DNA of 64,000 bases, taken from NCBI GenBank assembly GCA_033239525.1, contig BSYO01000014.1, positions 18,212,021-18,276,020 of the forward strand. Direction: 5' to 3'. Each line of letters starts with the position of its first letter. Within the stretch, counting starts at the first letter, position 1. The notes beneath the pieces are model-generated. The model was given only the letters and a program-made list of their open reading frames with translations, was not told the origin of the DNA and searched no databases. The position numbers were made by a program, and so were the translations under genes. Shown here piece by piece: positions 11,640-22,031 of this stretch. The DNA comes from Nepenthes gracilis. Lineage: Eukaryota; Streptophyta; Magnoliopsida; Caryophyllales; Nepenthaceae.

Positions 11640-13030
11640 CATTACTGTCAGGCAAATCGCCTAACACCACTGATGGCTTTCATATTCAAGATGAATATCT
11701 ATTTCGAGCGAATAAGCTATGCATCCCTAGGACATCGATTCAAGATTTTATAATCTAGGAGATTTATGACAGTGGCCTATCTAGCCATTCTAGGAGTAAT
11801 AAAACAATAGAAGATGTTAAGCGACATTTTATTAACCTAGTTTGAAGAAATATGTGACTATAATAGTTAGTACTTTCGGACATGTCAACTAACAAAGCAT
11901 AACACTGGCATCTACATCCCTTTATCTATACCCAGTTGTCCTTGGCAATGCACATAGACTTTGTGTTAGGAGGCAAACCCCTAAAAAGCATAATTCTCTT
12001 TTTGTTGTTATGGATCATTTTTCCAAAATGACCCCTTTGATTCCTTATAGTAAAATTTTTTTATACTTCTTAGGTCACTACAGACTATTTTGATGAGATT
12101 GTCAAATTATATGATCTTTCCTAGGCTACTGTATCCATAGGGATGTTCGTTTTACCACACTTTTAGAGGACCCTATAGCACATGGTTGACACCAAACTAA
12201 AAGTTTTCACTACATATCACCCGTAGATAGCTGGTTAAGCTAAGGTTGTTAATTTGAAGTCTTAAAATTTATTAAGATGTTTGGTTTTAGAAAACCTAGA
12301 TTGTGTACAATTGCTCTGTATATAATATCAGTAGGAGTCCATTTGAGGTTGTGTATGGATACAAACCTAAGAAACATTTAAAGCTTATCATGATGTCTCT
12401 ACACATTAGTGTATTCATATTGAACAGATACTTTTACACAATACCCTCACGACTTACATATTGAGATCAATAAAAAATTAAAAATAAATAATGTATCATA
12501 TAAATTTCGAGTTGATGTGCATAAAAGACAAATTGAATTCAATATTGGGAATTATGTTATTGTTTGAATTAATCAAACCGTGCCCACTTGACCCCGTCTC
12601 TAAATTACAGGCCCATAATATTGGTCCTTTCAAAATTTTAAAGAAGGTTAGATTAAATACCCATATTATTGATATTCTATCAAACTTTGATTTTTACCAT
12701 ACTTTTAACATCAAAAATTTAATTGCTTATAAAAATAGGTTCACTTCACTAGATGATCCATTTATAGTTTCCCAAAATGAGCCGAATATCAAAACTTTAC
12801 TCATTCTGACACAATTGTTAACCCAATCGTTGTACAAATACAAAATTAAAATTGAAACTATTCTAGATAAGCAGATTGTGCTTATTAGGGATAGAGAGGT
12901 TCAGCCTTCCTTGTTCCTTAGGTTGAGCGACTGGATTTAGAGTGTGCTCAAATTTTCAGAAAAACACTCCAATAATTAGGTCTAGACATTTTAAAATTCT
13001 ATCAGAGTTAGGAGGATCGACCGTTATTGG
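11640..13030 (+). pseudogene. RLG-1 integrase and chromodomain remnant
   Basis: The core begins near 11950 with a frameshifted DFVLGG and VVMDHFSKMTPLIPYS, matching D-F-V-L-G-L-P...V-V-D-R-F-S-K-M. It ends with SPFEVVYGYKPKKHL near 12334-12380. An open frame at 12491-12940 carries the C-terminal domain: KLQAHNIGPFKILKKV and a decayed ADF..S.TFNI.DL. It continues into KIETILDKQIVLIRDREVQ (12845-12905) and, in another frame, DLECAQIF and LDILKFY. This resembles a chromodomain (E-x-I-L-D...W....S-x-C-T-W...D...L-x-x-F-Y), which targets chromovirus integration to modified chromatin. Confidence 0.7.
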
Positions 13031-13202
13031 GCCTGAGTTCCTCTCAATTGGCAGAAATTGATGGAGCTATCAAATTTCAGCCACTACTCACACATGTTTA
13101 CAAGCGTCAATGGAGAACTACACAATCACTTAGCTTGTACTCAAGAAATTGAAGACAGAAGCTTTACTCAACAAACTTGAGTCTTTGCCACCTTAGAATA
13201 GT

Positions 13203-13605
13203 TGATGTGGACCTCCTAAAGATATTAAAGAGATTTAATTTTCTTTTATTTGATTTCAGTTTATTGATTTGTTTCTATTTTTTGATATATCTTGAAAATT
13301 CTAGAAATATTATATTTTCATAGCCCTAAGATATTTTGAGAATATTATGTTTTGTTTATATTATTTTCTTATTACGAGTCATCATTGAATAAAAATTTAT
13401 ATTTGTTTTTTAATTAATTGAAAAGTAGGATACCTATATATAAAGATCTTAACTTTATTATTTGACTATCTATTGATAAAATGAATTGATATTGATAAAT
13501 TATGATTATCTTTCTTGGTCATATCTACTTCTCCCAATTTTCTATCCTCTTCTAAGTTTCTTACCCTTCCCCCTTTCTCTTCTTCATTTCCCCTTCTTTG
13601 CATCA
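13203..13605 (+). repeat. 3' LTR of RLG-1
   Basis: It starts TGATGTGGACCTCC and ends TTTGCATCA and matches the 5' LTR end to end with many substitutions. That indicates an old insertion. A TATATATAAAG lies near 13435-13446. The expected purine tract just before it is not clear. Confidence 0.85.
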
Positions 13606-15218
13606 AAAGTATTATGAAATAAGAATTTGAATTGCTTATATCCGAGTTAGATGCAAAATGAAACACCGAATTCAATAAGGACAAATGTAGGAAGATCAAG
13701 GTTATTCAATACAATTGTTCTAACCAAGGAAAAACTTAAGCCTATATCAACTTGACTTGGTGGATGAGACGAGAGATGTAGTTAATGCTAAGTTGGGAGT
13801 TTGTATAAATACTTTATAGGTTAAAGCTTTTAGATTAATATAACTATAACTAAATATATAAAATATAAGCTTAGTAACAAAAGAGAAGTGCAGATGTCGA
13901 TGATATGAGGGTAGGATTTATTTCAAAAATCTTGGATAGATGGTGCAGAAAGATAAAACCACCAACAAGATGAAGTAGAGGGTACTTCTGAGATCCTATG
14001 TAGATAGAAAATATCACTCAAACTTAATGGGAAAACTATTACCTAGTCATGCTATATGGATCATAGTGTTCGGTGGTTGGGTTGCAAAAACAGTAGTAAA
14101 AGAAAAGGTATTGTTATTAATGTGTCAGACAAAAACAAATAAGATTAAAAATGATGTGTCACTGAAGAAATTAGAGGTCTCACAGAAGAAAGATACAAGT
14201 GACTCACATTTTGTCATTCAACATAAACGAATTTGGTCTTCCACAAACTAAAAGGTTGACATGAATCATCCTGCTGCTTTGCTTAACTCTATCAAGTTTT
14301 CTTTGCATCTCAAATCTTGCGAGAGTTTCTAGAACATTGGATAGCACTGGGTTTTTCTATTTGCTACTTCAATGAATAAATACCTTGTCCATATAACTAA
14401 TCGTGATCTGTCCACTATGACTAATTTAACTTGGAAGCCAATGTACTTCTACCTTCAAAGCCTTTGTCGATCAAGAATCCTCAACGGGACAAACACTCAC
14501 CTGTTTAAGATTCCTCATATGAGGAAAGTTTACTTCTTTGGCAGTTATAAGCCATACGAGGATTTCCCCACATTTTAAATGGAATGGATGCGGGTTCCAG
14601 CAGATAGTTGGCCTTTCCATCCATCACCTTCTACCATAAGATTATGTTACAGGGTACATTATGGCCTTATTTGTTTAGATCTTGTAGTAGAGTGCCTTAG
14701 AAAATATCCTGCGGATAAGAAGAGCTTGTTTCACCAGCCTTTTCTGTACAACTTTCCACCGTGTGGACATCTACTTTCCCCACATTGTGAATTTCTCCTC
14801 CTATTTACATACAGTTCCTCTAATCTTAATCAACCCCGAAAAAGTTTGAGCTGCTCCATGGGACAGCTTTTTGCTGCTGGACGAAGGAACACACAAAGTC
14901 AGAATACAGAATTCAGAGCACCGAAGTATAACTTAGCCAAATGAAAAAACCATATCCTCCAAAATTCAGCACCATTCCTCTTATTTTGGTTACTGTTTGC
15001 AACTGCGCAACGACATATACCACAGAGATGAGCAACTACCTACGCCCGCAATGACTCAACATTGGCAAAAGCACATTTGTCAACACTACATAATCGCAAT
15101 TAATCCGTAGATATTCACACAAAAGTTGGTCGAAAAAACAATAAAGTAATAGGCAACATACACCAGACTAATAAATGCAGGGAGAAAATTAAAAGGCTGA
15201 CAATGATGCCATCTATAC
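13606..15218. other. Non-TE sequence, probable intron 1 of the MACPF gene
   Basis: Apart from the RLG-1 flank, no transposon domain is recognised. Plus-strand open stretches at 14372-14578 and 14579-14944 resemble nothing I know and are probably fortuitous. On the minus strand the sequence follows directly from the exon donor at 15218, so it should be intronic if the gene is intact. I found no second MACPF exon in it. Confidence 0.5.
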
Positions 15219-15479
15219 CTGTTGGAAAGAGAGAACATCAGACCGGAACCTAGTGCGCTCTCCTTTATCACATCTAATATGTTTCGACACATCTGCTACC
15301 GTAATTCCACCCGGCAAAACTACATCTTGACATTGATCCTGCTCAATTTCAATCAAATGCGAGTCAATTGAATCGCCCTTGCAGTGTTTAAGTCTAACAT
15401 CGTTCGAAATATCATATCCGCGGCCGATCGATCGGACCGCAACCTCTGCTGCCTCCGGAGGCGATAACTTCAAAGCCAT
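15219..15479 (-). CDS. First coding exon of a MACPF-domain protein (CAD1/NSL1/At4g24290 family), partial
   Basis: The 87 codons read MALKLSPPEAAEVAVRSIG, then GRGYDISNDVRLKHCKG, ending CDKGERTRFRSDVLSFQQ. This is the characteristic N-terminus of plant MACPF proteins, which carry a perforin-like fold and, in Arabidopsis CAD1 and NSL1, restrain salicylate-linked cell death. The exon ends CAG followed by intron GTATAG (donor at 15218), the place where the family's first intron lies. The ATG at 15479 fits the family start. An in-frame ATG 48 bases upstream (15527) would add 16 residues unlike the family. The frame is intact and its base composition is GC-richer than its surroundings. The remaining exons (usually about 500 further residues) are not in the window. 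The gene is either interrupted by retrotransposons in a very long intron or truncated. Confidence 0.8.
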
Positions 15480-15740
15480 GCATAAGTGAAACTCAACACA
15501 GTTTTCAAAAGTCAATGTGAAACCCAAATCGAATCACAAGAATTCTTGAAGCAAGTTTCGGCCGAAAGTTCCCCTGAAATCTGATTCCATCTAAAACTTG
15601 TCGTTCTGCGAGCAGAAACCCTAAGTCGAAAAAGCAGAGAAGAAGGCCGAAAGTAGTATAGCTTGCTTGATCCGCTGCAATCTCCCTTCGACCAGTATTG
15701 AGGGATTTAATCCGACGTAAGCAAGCGTATACTGGTCAAA
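15480..15740 (-). promoter_or_regulatory. 5' leader and proximal upstream region of the MACPF gene
   Basis: On the minus strand this precedes the MACPF start codon and is less AT-rich than its neighbours. It contains an inverted repeat, GACCAGTAT at 15690-15698 and ATACTGGTC at 15729-15737, separated by 30 bases. I cannot place a transcription start or a TATA box with confidence. Confidence 0.4.
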
Positions 15741-16380
15741 CGTCGAGCCATGGATTACCAGGTAATAACTTGCGCATCGTTGACAAAGGCCGTCAATATC
15801 TTATCGATCACATCTTGCTTTTCGTAAAGATTATCAATCAACCAGACTGTAGTTTTTAAAGAATATATTATTAATGTTTACATAAATAAAATATCATTAA
15901 TATTTGAATAAATATTCAAATCGATGGCTTGAGATCAAAAAAATAAATAAAAATAAAAATAGCATAAACTTTATTTTCCTTTAAAGAAACAATCTCCTGA
16001 ATCCCTTGAATCATGACCCTTTGAAGTGCAGGTGTGGACACATATTGAACATTGAATGACAGATCATAAATTATTAGTATTGCTTTTGACTTGGCGGCTT
16101 CCAAGATACAAATACAAAATAATTTACGTAACATCTATAACACATTTTAAAAAATATTATAAAATATTGGATATAGTATTGATCAAATTAGATATAACCC
16201 ATAATTAATAACCTCAGCATAGTAAACAATAAGTAGCATCTGATCTATTTGGCTCATGCCTAGAGAATGCAACATCCAATTCTAACTTATCTCCGATCAG
16301 GATAATTTAGGATCCAATCGATATCCCAGGTGTTATCAAGTAGAATATAATCCGATTTGAGTTAGACACTTGAACAATGG
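15741..16380. other. AT-rich spacer between the MACPF gene and RLG-2
   Basis: AT-rich intergenic DNA on the promoter side of the MACPF exon. A minus-strand open stretch at 15916-16134 has no family I recognise. The right edge AATGG (16376-16380) is the left target-site copy of RLG-2. Confidence 0.45.
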
Positions 16381-16764
16381 TGTAAGGGCCTGATTTCAAA
16401 TTTCATAAATATATGCTAATTATATTATAGATTTAGAGACTAGAAGATTATATCTGGGCACAACAGTGATACGAAAAATTTTTCGATGTACCGGTTAGCA
16501 ACCGAATCAATTTCGGCTCACCCGAAGATAGCCCGGTTGCGAGAATTTTGGCTAAATGACAATCGAATTAATTTTGGAGTGACAAGAAACTAGCCTGGTC
16601 ACAAAATTCTTTACCCATTAGCAATTGAAACACCTTTGGTTGAACAGAAAGCATTCGGGATAGCAGCGGGATGGTAAGGATAGCAGAAAAATTAACATTT
16701 TGGCAACACCACATGTGAAATAACAGAGTATTAGCTTATATATATCTTTATGTGTATAATTCAG

Positions 16765-17103
16765 TATAAGAACGCAAGATTGAAGGAAGGCAGAAGAAGA
16801 TGATGATGAAGATGAAGATGAAGTGGGCAAAAGGCGAAGCCAAGAGCGGCAGAGCACTCAAGTGCTCTCTTGGGAAAATAAGAAAACTGACATTTTATTT
16901 AATGCATTTTGACTCCGGTTATGAACAAGCAAGCAAAAGGCGTAATAAATACACCGTTATCCAAAGAAAATAACCAAAAATAAAATATACGCTAACTTAA
17001 AATACACTAACACAAATATCCCAATATAAAAAAATTACAACTTAACTAAAATACAATATTCTAATATATTTATAATATTCTAATATATTTATATTTCAGA
17101 ATA
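16765..17103 (-). repeat. 3' LTR of RLC
   Basis: Near-identical to 21698-22031. It contains a GAT/GAA trinucleotide tract (about 16794-16822), one unit longer than in the partner, and a duplicated CTAATATATTTATAATATT. On the element strand it begins TATTCTGAAA and ends TTCTTATA, instead of the usual TG...CA. Confidence 0.9.
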
Positions 17104-17249
17104 CGCCTCAAGATGGAGCATAGATATCGACAATGCCCATCTTGGAAAAGTGTGCCTTCAACTGTTGTGAGGTAAAATCTTGGTGAAGATGTCGGCCGGT
17201 GATTCACGGTGTTGACATGATGAGTGCGAATGCTTCCTTCTTAAATCTT

Positions 17250-18560
17250 GTCGCGTATGAGGTGGCAATCCAACTCGATGTGTTTGGTGCGTTCGTGGAA
17301 GGAAGGGGATTAGCACGTGATGTGGATGGCCGCCTAGTTATCACAATATAGGTGTTTGCATGTGGATGGGAGAGACGCAAGTCATTAAGAATAAAACGTA
17401 AGCTATGATAATTCACAACATCGTTAGCCATAGATCTATATGCAGCCGGCGGAGAGAGCGAGACCACTGAACAAGCTTTTTGCATTTCCATGAGAGGAGA
17501 GAATCGCTAAGGAAAGTGCAATAGCTGGTGATGGATCTTCGCGTGTCAGGACATGAAGCCCAATCAGCATCACAAAAGGCCTTGAGTTGGATATTGGAAG
17601 TGGCAGGAAGGAGAATGCCTTGGCCGGGATTCAGTTTAAGATATCTCAAGACTTGATGGGCAGCTCGCATATGGTGAGAGGTGGGCTGTTGCATAAATTG
17701 GCTCAAAATATGGACAGTATAGGCAATATCTGGTTGTGTGACATGAGTGATCTGAAGACGACCAACTAGTCGTCGAAAAGGGCGTGGATCCTGTAAGGGG
17801 TCTCCAACATGTTAACTCAATTTCATGTTTTGATCCATAGGTAGTGTATGTGATTTGGCTCAATGGAGCAGAATCGCTTGAGAATATCAAGAGTATATTT
17901 CGTTGGCAAGGTGTATTTTTTTTTACCGATCGGGCAACTTCGATGCCAAGGAAATATCGTAAGGTCCCCAAGTCTTTGATTTTGAACGCTTAATTAAGAA
18001 ATGTTTTGATTGAGGTAATGGCCTTTAAACAAGTACCTGCAACGATGATGTCGTCAACATAAACAAGCAGGACGTTAAAGGATGTGTTGTCTTGTTTAGT
18101 AAAGAGGTTGTAATCAGTTTTGGATTGTACGAAGCCATATGTAGTGAGGGAAGTAGAAAGTTTGAGTACCATTGTCTGAAGCCTTGTTTAAGGCCATAGA
18201 TGCTTTCGACAATTTGCATACTTGGTGAGTTGTCCTTTTGTATAGCGCAGTCTTATTTGCATATAAATATCTTCGTTGAGGTTCCATTTAAGAACGCATT
18301 ATTGACATCAAAATGATACGGATGCCATCCTTTTATGGCAGACAGCAATGAGAGACATCGAACGGTGGTGAGTTTTGCGACAGGGAAAAGGTTTCGTGAT
18401 AATCCACCTTCCTCTCGGGGTATACCCTTTAGCTACAAGCGAGCATTTATACCTTTCGAGGCTCCCATCACTTTGAATTTCAATTTGAACACATATCGAC
18501 ATCCGATGGTTTTCTTTCCGCGAGGTAAATCAGTAATGATCCAGGTTTTATTTGATTCTA
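17250..18560 (-). pseudogene. RLC reverse transcriptase and RNase H
   Basis: On the minus strand the order is VDYHETFSPVAKLTTVRCL (about 18430-18375), FDVNNAFLNGTS, VESIYGLKQGFRQWY near 18215-18170, and the catalytic LLVYVDDIIVAG at about 18072-18037. Then come GTLRYFLGIEVARS near 17968-17925, AGRP-like and ITHVTQPDIAYTV segments near 17750, and the RNase H box LKAFCDADWASCPDTRRS near 17585-17530. These are the standard copia RT/RNase H landmarks. The Y-V-D-D catalytic motif is intact, but several frameshifts and stops split the domain. Confidence 0.85.
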
Positions 18561-19310
18561 AAGCATCCAGTTCATCTTTGATAGCTTTATGCCAGTTGGG
18601 ATCTCGTATGGCTTGCCATAGGTTTGAGGTTCAGTTTGGGATGAGATGGAAGAAGTGAAAGATTTGTAATCGTGGGACAACCTTTGATGTGATACATGAT
18701 TCTCAAGAGGATAAGGTTTGCCTGGTGAAATTGGCTTTGTACATTGGATAGGGATAACGTGAGATGCTTGATGGCAATAGAAATCTTTCAGGTACTGGGG
18801 AGCTTTCCTAATTCTGGTGGTTCTGCGAACGGGAATATCATCTCCTGTTGAGGGTTGAATATTTGTAGGAGAGTTACTAAGCTCCTGATTATTGACTGGT
18901 GTTTCTTGATTATGATCTGGTTGATTGTGTATTGGAGTTGAATTGGATTCTTCGTCTTCATTGCTCCAATTGGTGGTGATTGGTGTGTTTTCATTCAGAA
19001 CATGATTATTATTTGAATGCAAGTCCAGGTTGTGGACATGAGGTAATTGTTGGGTGATAAATGGATCCATATCAGTCATAACAGGAGGTATAGTGTTTAA
19101 TTGGTTATTGGGAATGGGTTCGGCACAATCTCTTTTATATGGGAATATATTTTCATGAAAAATAACATCTCTGGAATAAAAGATGTCATGACTATGTAAA
19201 TCAAGTAATTTATATCCTTTGACTCCAAAAGGATATCCCAAAAAGAGACAATTTCTGCTTTTGGAATCAAATTTCTTCAGCCCTTGAGAAAGGGTGGATG
19301 CAAAATACAA
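18558..19310 (-). pseudogene. RLC integrase tail and linker to RT
   Basis: An open stretch of 250 codons beginning in the integrase C-terminal box: NCLFLGYPFGVKGYKLLDL and SRDVIFHENIFPY, the copia GYP.G.KGY motif. It is followed by a low-complexity N/T/P/Q-rich linker and RRTTRIRKAPQYLKDFYC, which leads into RT. It ends at a stop in the RT N-terminus. It joins the integrase stretch at 19342-19986 across a stop or frameshift. Confidence 0.8.
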
Positions 19311-19341
19311 ACAACCAAAAACCGAAGATTGGTAATTGGGC

Positions 19342-20410
19342 TTAACTTTTTAAATAGAATTTCGTATGAGTCTTGTTTTCAAGTAGTGGAGTGGGTATTC
19401 TGTTGATAATGTGGGCAACGGTCAGAATACAATCACTCCAAAATTTTAGAGGAAGCCCTGATTGGAATCTAAGAGCTCTAGCGACATTTAATAAATGTTG
19501 GTGTTTGCGTTCAACAACACCGTTTTGCTGTGATATTTCCACACAAGTGCGTTGGTGGATAACACCTCTATTTCTGTAAAAATCTCCCAGTTTAAATTCA
19601 GTTTCATTATCACTATGGATAACTTTAATTTTGACATTAAATTGTGTGGCAACCAGATTGTAAAAGGCTTCCAGGCACAATTTAGTATCCGATTTTTGTT
19701 TCAGAAGGTAGATCCAGGTACTTCTGGAAAAATCATCAACAATGGTCAGGAAGTATTTATATCCATCATAAGACTCTTCGAAACATGGTCCCCATAAGTC
19801 ACAATGCACCACGTTAAATAAGGTGTGTGACTTATGGGTACTGGGAGAAAAGGGAAGACGACGCTGCTTAGCCATGTGGCAAATAGAACAAGGATTATTA
19901 CTAATAGAATGCATTGTTCCTTTTACAATAGGATCACTTATTAATTTCATCCTAGAATACGAAATATGACCTAGCGAGAATGCCATAGATCAAGGCAATG
20001 ATGCAAAGATTAGCGTGTGGGCTCCTAAAAATTTTGAGAGAAGGCCTTGCAAAATTGCGATCAACTTTAGTATTCACGGATAATATAAACCATTTTCTCT
20101 TCACCCATCCTAATCATTCTCCAAGAGGAAAGGTCCTGAATTAAGCAAAATTTACCAAAGAAGAATAAACAACAACCAAGATCATTAGCAAACTGCTTCA
20201 CAGATATCAAATTAAAAGTAAAAAGAGGGAACACATAAAGCGTTTTGCAATATAATTTGGTGGTCAATTTGGCCCTGTCCCGAAGCCGAGACAGCGCTTT
20301 ACTCCCATCCAGGAGTCTCGCGCGAGGAGATGAGCGTCTCCTTGGCAAAGTACAAAGATGGATCACGTATCATGTGATCGGTGGCTCCTGTGTCAAGGAT
20401 TCAGGTGTTC
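19342..20410 (-). pseudogene. RLC protease and integrase
   Basis: The protease motif LDTGATDHMIRDPSLYFAKE is read near 20405-20335, with the catalytic D-T-G intact. The pre-integrase region is next. The integrase is an open stretch of 214 codons (19986-19342) with a zinc-binding start, G-H-I-S-Y-S-R and NPCSICHMAKQRRLPF. The D-D-E residues are all present in HCDLWGP, IHSDNETEF and QQNGVVERKHQHL, so this is the best preserved enzyme domain in the window. Upstream stops still prevent a full polyprotein. Confidence 0.85.
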
Positions 20411-20429
20411 CTCCTATTGCAAGAAGGAG

Positions 20430-21660
20430 ATATAGAGCTGAAAATATTACCAGCCATATTTGCTGCCTTCAGTGGATCACCCGTAAGATCAAAAATTGGA
20501 GAATTATTTTTAGTCGTTTGAGAAGGCAGTGCAGGATCTTTTGGGTGAAGTAGGTTCATCAGTTGCTGGAACTGCATTCTTGTTAATTCAACTTTGTCAT
20601 CCTCATGGGTCTCATTGGCAGGGACGTTCATATGGTTCGGTTTATTAGCCAAGAGGGCTGTGGCTCCAGATTTGCCATTCGGTCTACGACCGGGAGGGAA
20701 GCCATGGGAGGTAGCATTTTCAATAACGTGGCAAAGTTTATTACAGTGGGCACAAATGGGAATTTCTGCGTTCCCAATTTTAAAACACTGTTATTGTAAA
20801 GAATGCCCTGGAACACGACAGTGAGAACAAAAGGGACGGTCCCTTTTTGTCGTCTGAAAATTCTTACCAGAATTATTGACGGACCGCTTTGTGAACAAGG
20901 CAACAGTTTCGGAGGGATGGACAGCAGACAACATTAGATGTTGCCGTTCTTGCTGTTGAACAATCGAAAATACTTTGATGACAGAGGGGAGAGGATCTAT
21001 CAATATAATTTGGTCTCTCACGTTGGTATAAGAATCATTGAGACCCATAAGAAACGCATTCGCAATCCCTTTGATATCGCTCGGTGAGCACCTTGATATT
21101 ACCACGGTAAGGACAACTGGGAGCCGGTCGAGATAATGAGCTCGTCCCAGCATTGTCTTCAACTTTCCATAGTATGCAGACTTCAAGATAATTGCTCTCA
21201 GAAGAGACACGCCAAAGACTTCTTGAGATGAAAGATGCGGGCCCGTTTTGTTGGGTGAACCGGCCATAATTCTTTCCAGATCTCAAAGAAACATCATCGC
21301 ATAAAACACAACGCTAGACCTAATGGAAGGGCTAATCGAGTTTTGAATCCAAGAGACAACCATGTCGTTGCAACGTTCCCAAGCTTGGGGGATCGGGTGA
21401 AATCCGTGGGTTTGGGAAGCAGTCTGGGTGACGAAAGGAGTTTGTTCTTGGCCCGTAACATCGACGCATGGTGTGAGACTAGGTCAGTAGTTGTCAACGG
21501 TGAGAAGATCGGTGACTAAGACGCCCAGCCAGACCTGTCGCCGGCCTCCAAACGAAACAGGTTGCATGGATCAAAAATTGAAAACGAGTAATGGTTGGGT
21601 AAAAGTCGGATCCGGTTGGTCATGTTGAGGCGTTGAGGCTAGATGGGTTATCAAGCGGTC
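20430..21660 (-). pseudogene. RLC gag
   Basis: The decayed UBN2-type gag reads AWERCNDMVVSWIQNSISPS in one frame (about 21390-21330) and FTQQNGPRIFHLKKS in another. FLMGLNDSYTNVRDQIILID and PLPSVIKVFSIVQQQERQ follow near 21060-20950. The zinc knuckle FCSHCRVPGHSLQ has its CX2CX4H part intact, with a stop just before the last Cys (about 20795). The C-terminal tail reads ELTRMQFQQLMNLL near 20590-20550. At least two frameshifts are needed to connect these pieces. Confidence 0.8.
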
Positions 21661-21686
21661 GGAGTTGGAAGAATGGGCCATTGATT

Positions 21687-21697
21687 CTTTGATACCA
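21687..21697 (-). other. Primer binding site of RLC
   Basis: Read on the minus strand it is TGGTATCAAAG, directly abutting the 5' LTR end CTTACA. It is complementary to methionine tRNA with one mismatch to the common plant form. Confidence 0.8.
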
Positions 21698-22031
21698 TGT
21701 AAGAACGCAAGATTGAAGGAAGGCAGAAGAAGATGAAGATGAAGATGAAGTGGGCAAAAGGCGAAGCCAAGAGCGGCAGAGCACTCAAGTGCTCTCTTGG
21801 AAAAATAAGAAAACTGACATTTTATTTAATGCATTTACAGCTCCGGTTATGAACAGCAAGCAAAGGGCAGAATAAATACACCGTTGGACGAAAGAAAATA
21901 ACCAAAAATAAAATACACGCTAACCTAAAATACACTAACACAAATATCCCAATATAAAAAAATTACAACTTAACTAAAATACAATATTCTAATATATTTA
22001 TAATATTCTAATATATTTATATTTCGTAATA
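21698..22031 (-). repeat. 5' LTR of RLC
   Basis: The partner of 16765-17103. On the element strand it begins TATTACGAAA and ends GTTCTTACA, next to the primer site. The exact duplication TTCAG follows at 22032-22036. Confidence 0.9.

Larger units (their letters stand above)
880..13605 (+). mobile_element. RLG-1: Ty3/gypsy chromovirus, decayed, with a nested element
   Basis: Direct LTRs lie at 880-1287 and 13203-13605. Next to the 5' LTR is a methionine-tRNA primer site (1292-1303). The order is gag, protease, RT, RNase H, integrase, then a chromodomain remnant, which is the plant chromovirus arrangement. Flanking pentamers aaaat (875-879) and aaagt (13606-13610) look like a target-site duplication with one mismatch. 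RLG-1b (3978 to about 9955) is inserted in the protease region. Without it RLG-1 is about 6.7 kb. All frames carry stops, so it cannot move on its own. Short LTRs and the chromodomain suggest a Reina-like chromovirus; the clade is inferred. Confidence 0.85.
16765..22031 (-). mobile_element. RLC: Ty1/copia element inserted in the RLG-2 LTR
   Basis: It is flanked by exact copies of TTCAG (16760-16764 and 22032-22036). The 334-339-base LTRs lie at 21698-22031 (5') and 16765-17103 (3'). The coding order on the minus strand is gag, protease, integrase, RT, RNase H, which is the copia order. LTR identity is about 95 percent by eye, the highest of any pair in the window, so it is among the younger insertions. 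Stops and frameshifts break every domain except most of the integrase. Size and gag motifs suggest the Ale/Retrofit group; that is inference. Confidence 0.9.

Noticed and set aside
14372..14944. Two adjacent plus-strand open stretches (68 and 121 codons)
   Set aside because: No recognisable family, no splice or start context, and they lie in the presumed MACPF intron on the other strand.
15916..16134. Minus-strand open stretch of 72 codons upstream of the MACPF exon
   Set aside because: No family match and AT-rich codon use; it lies where a promoter is expected.
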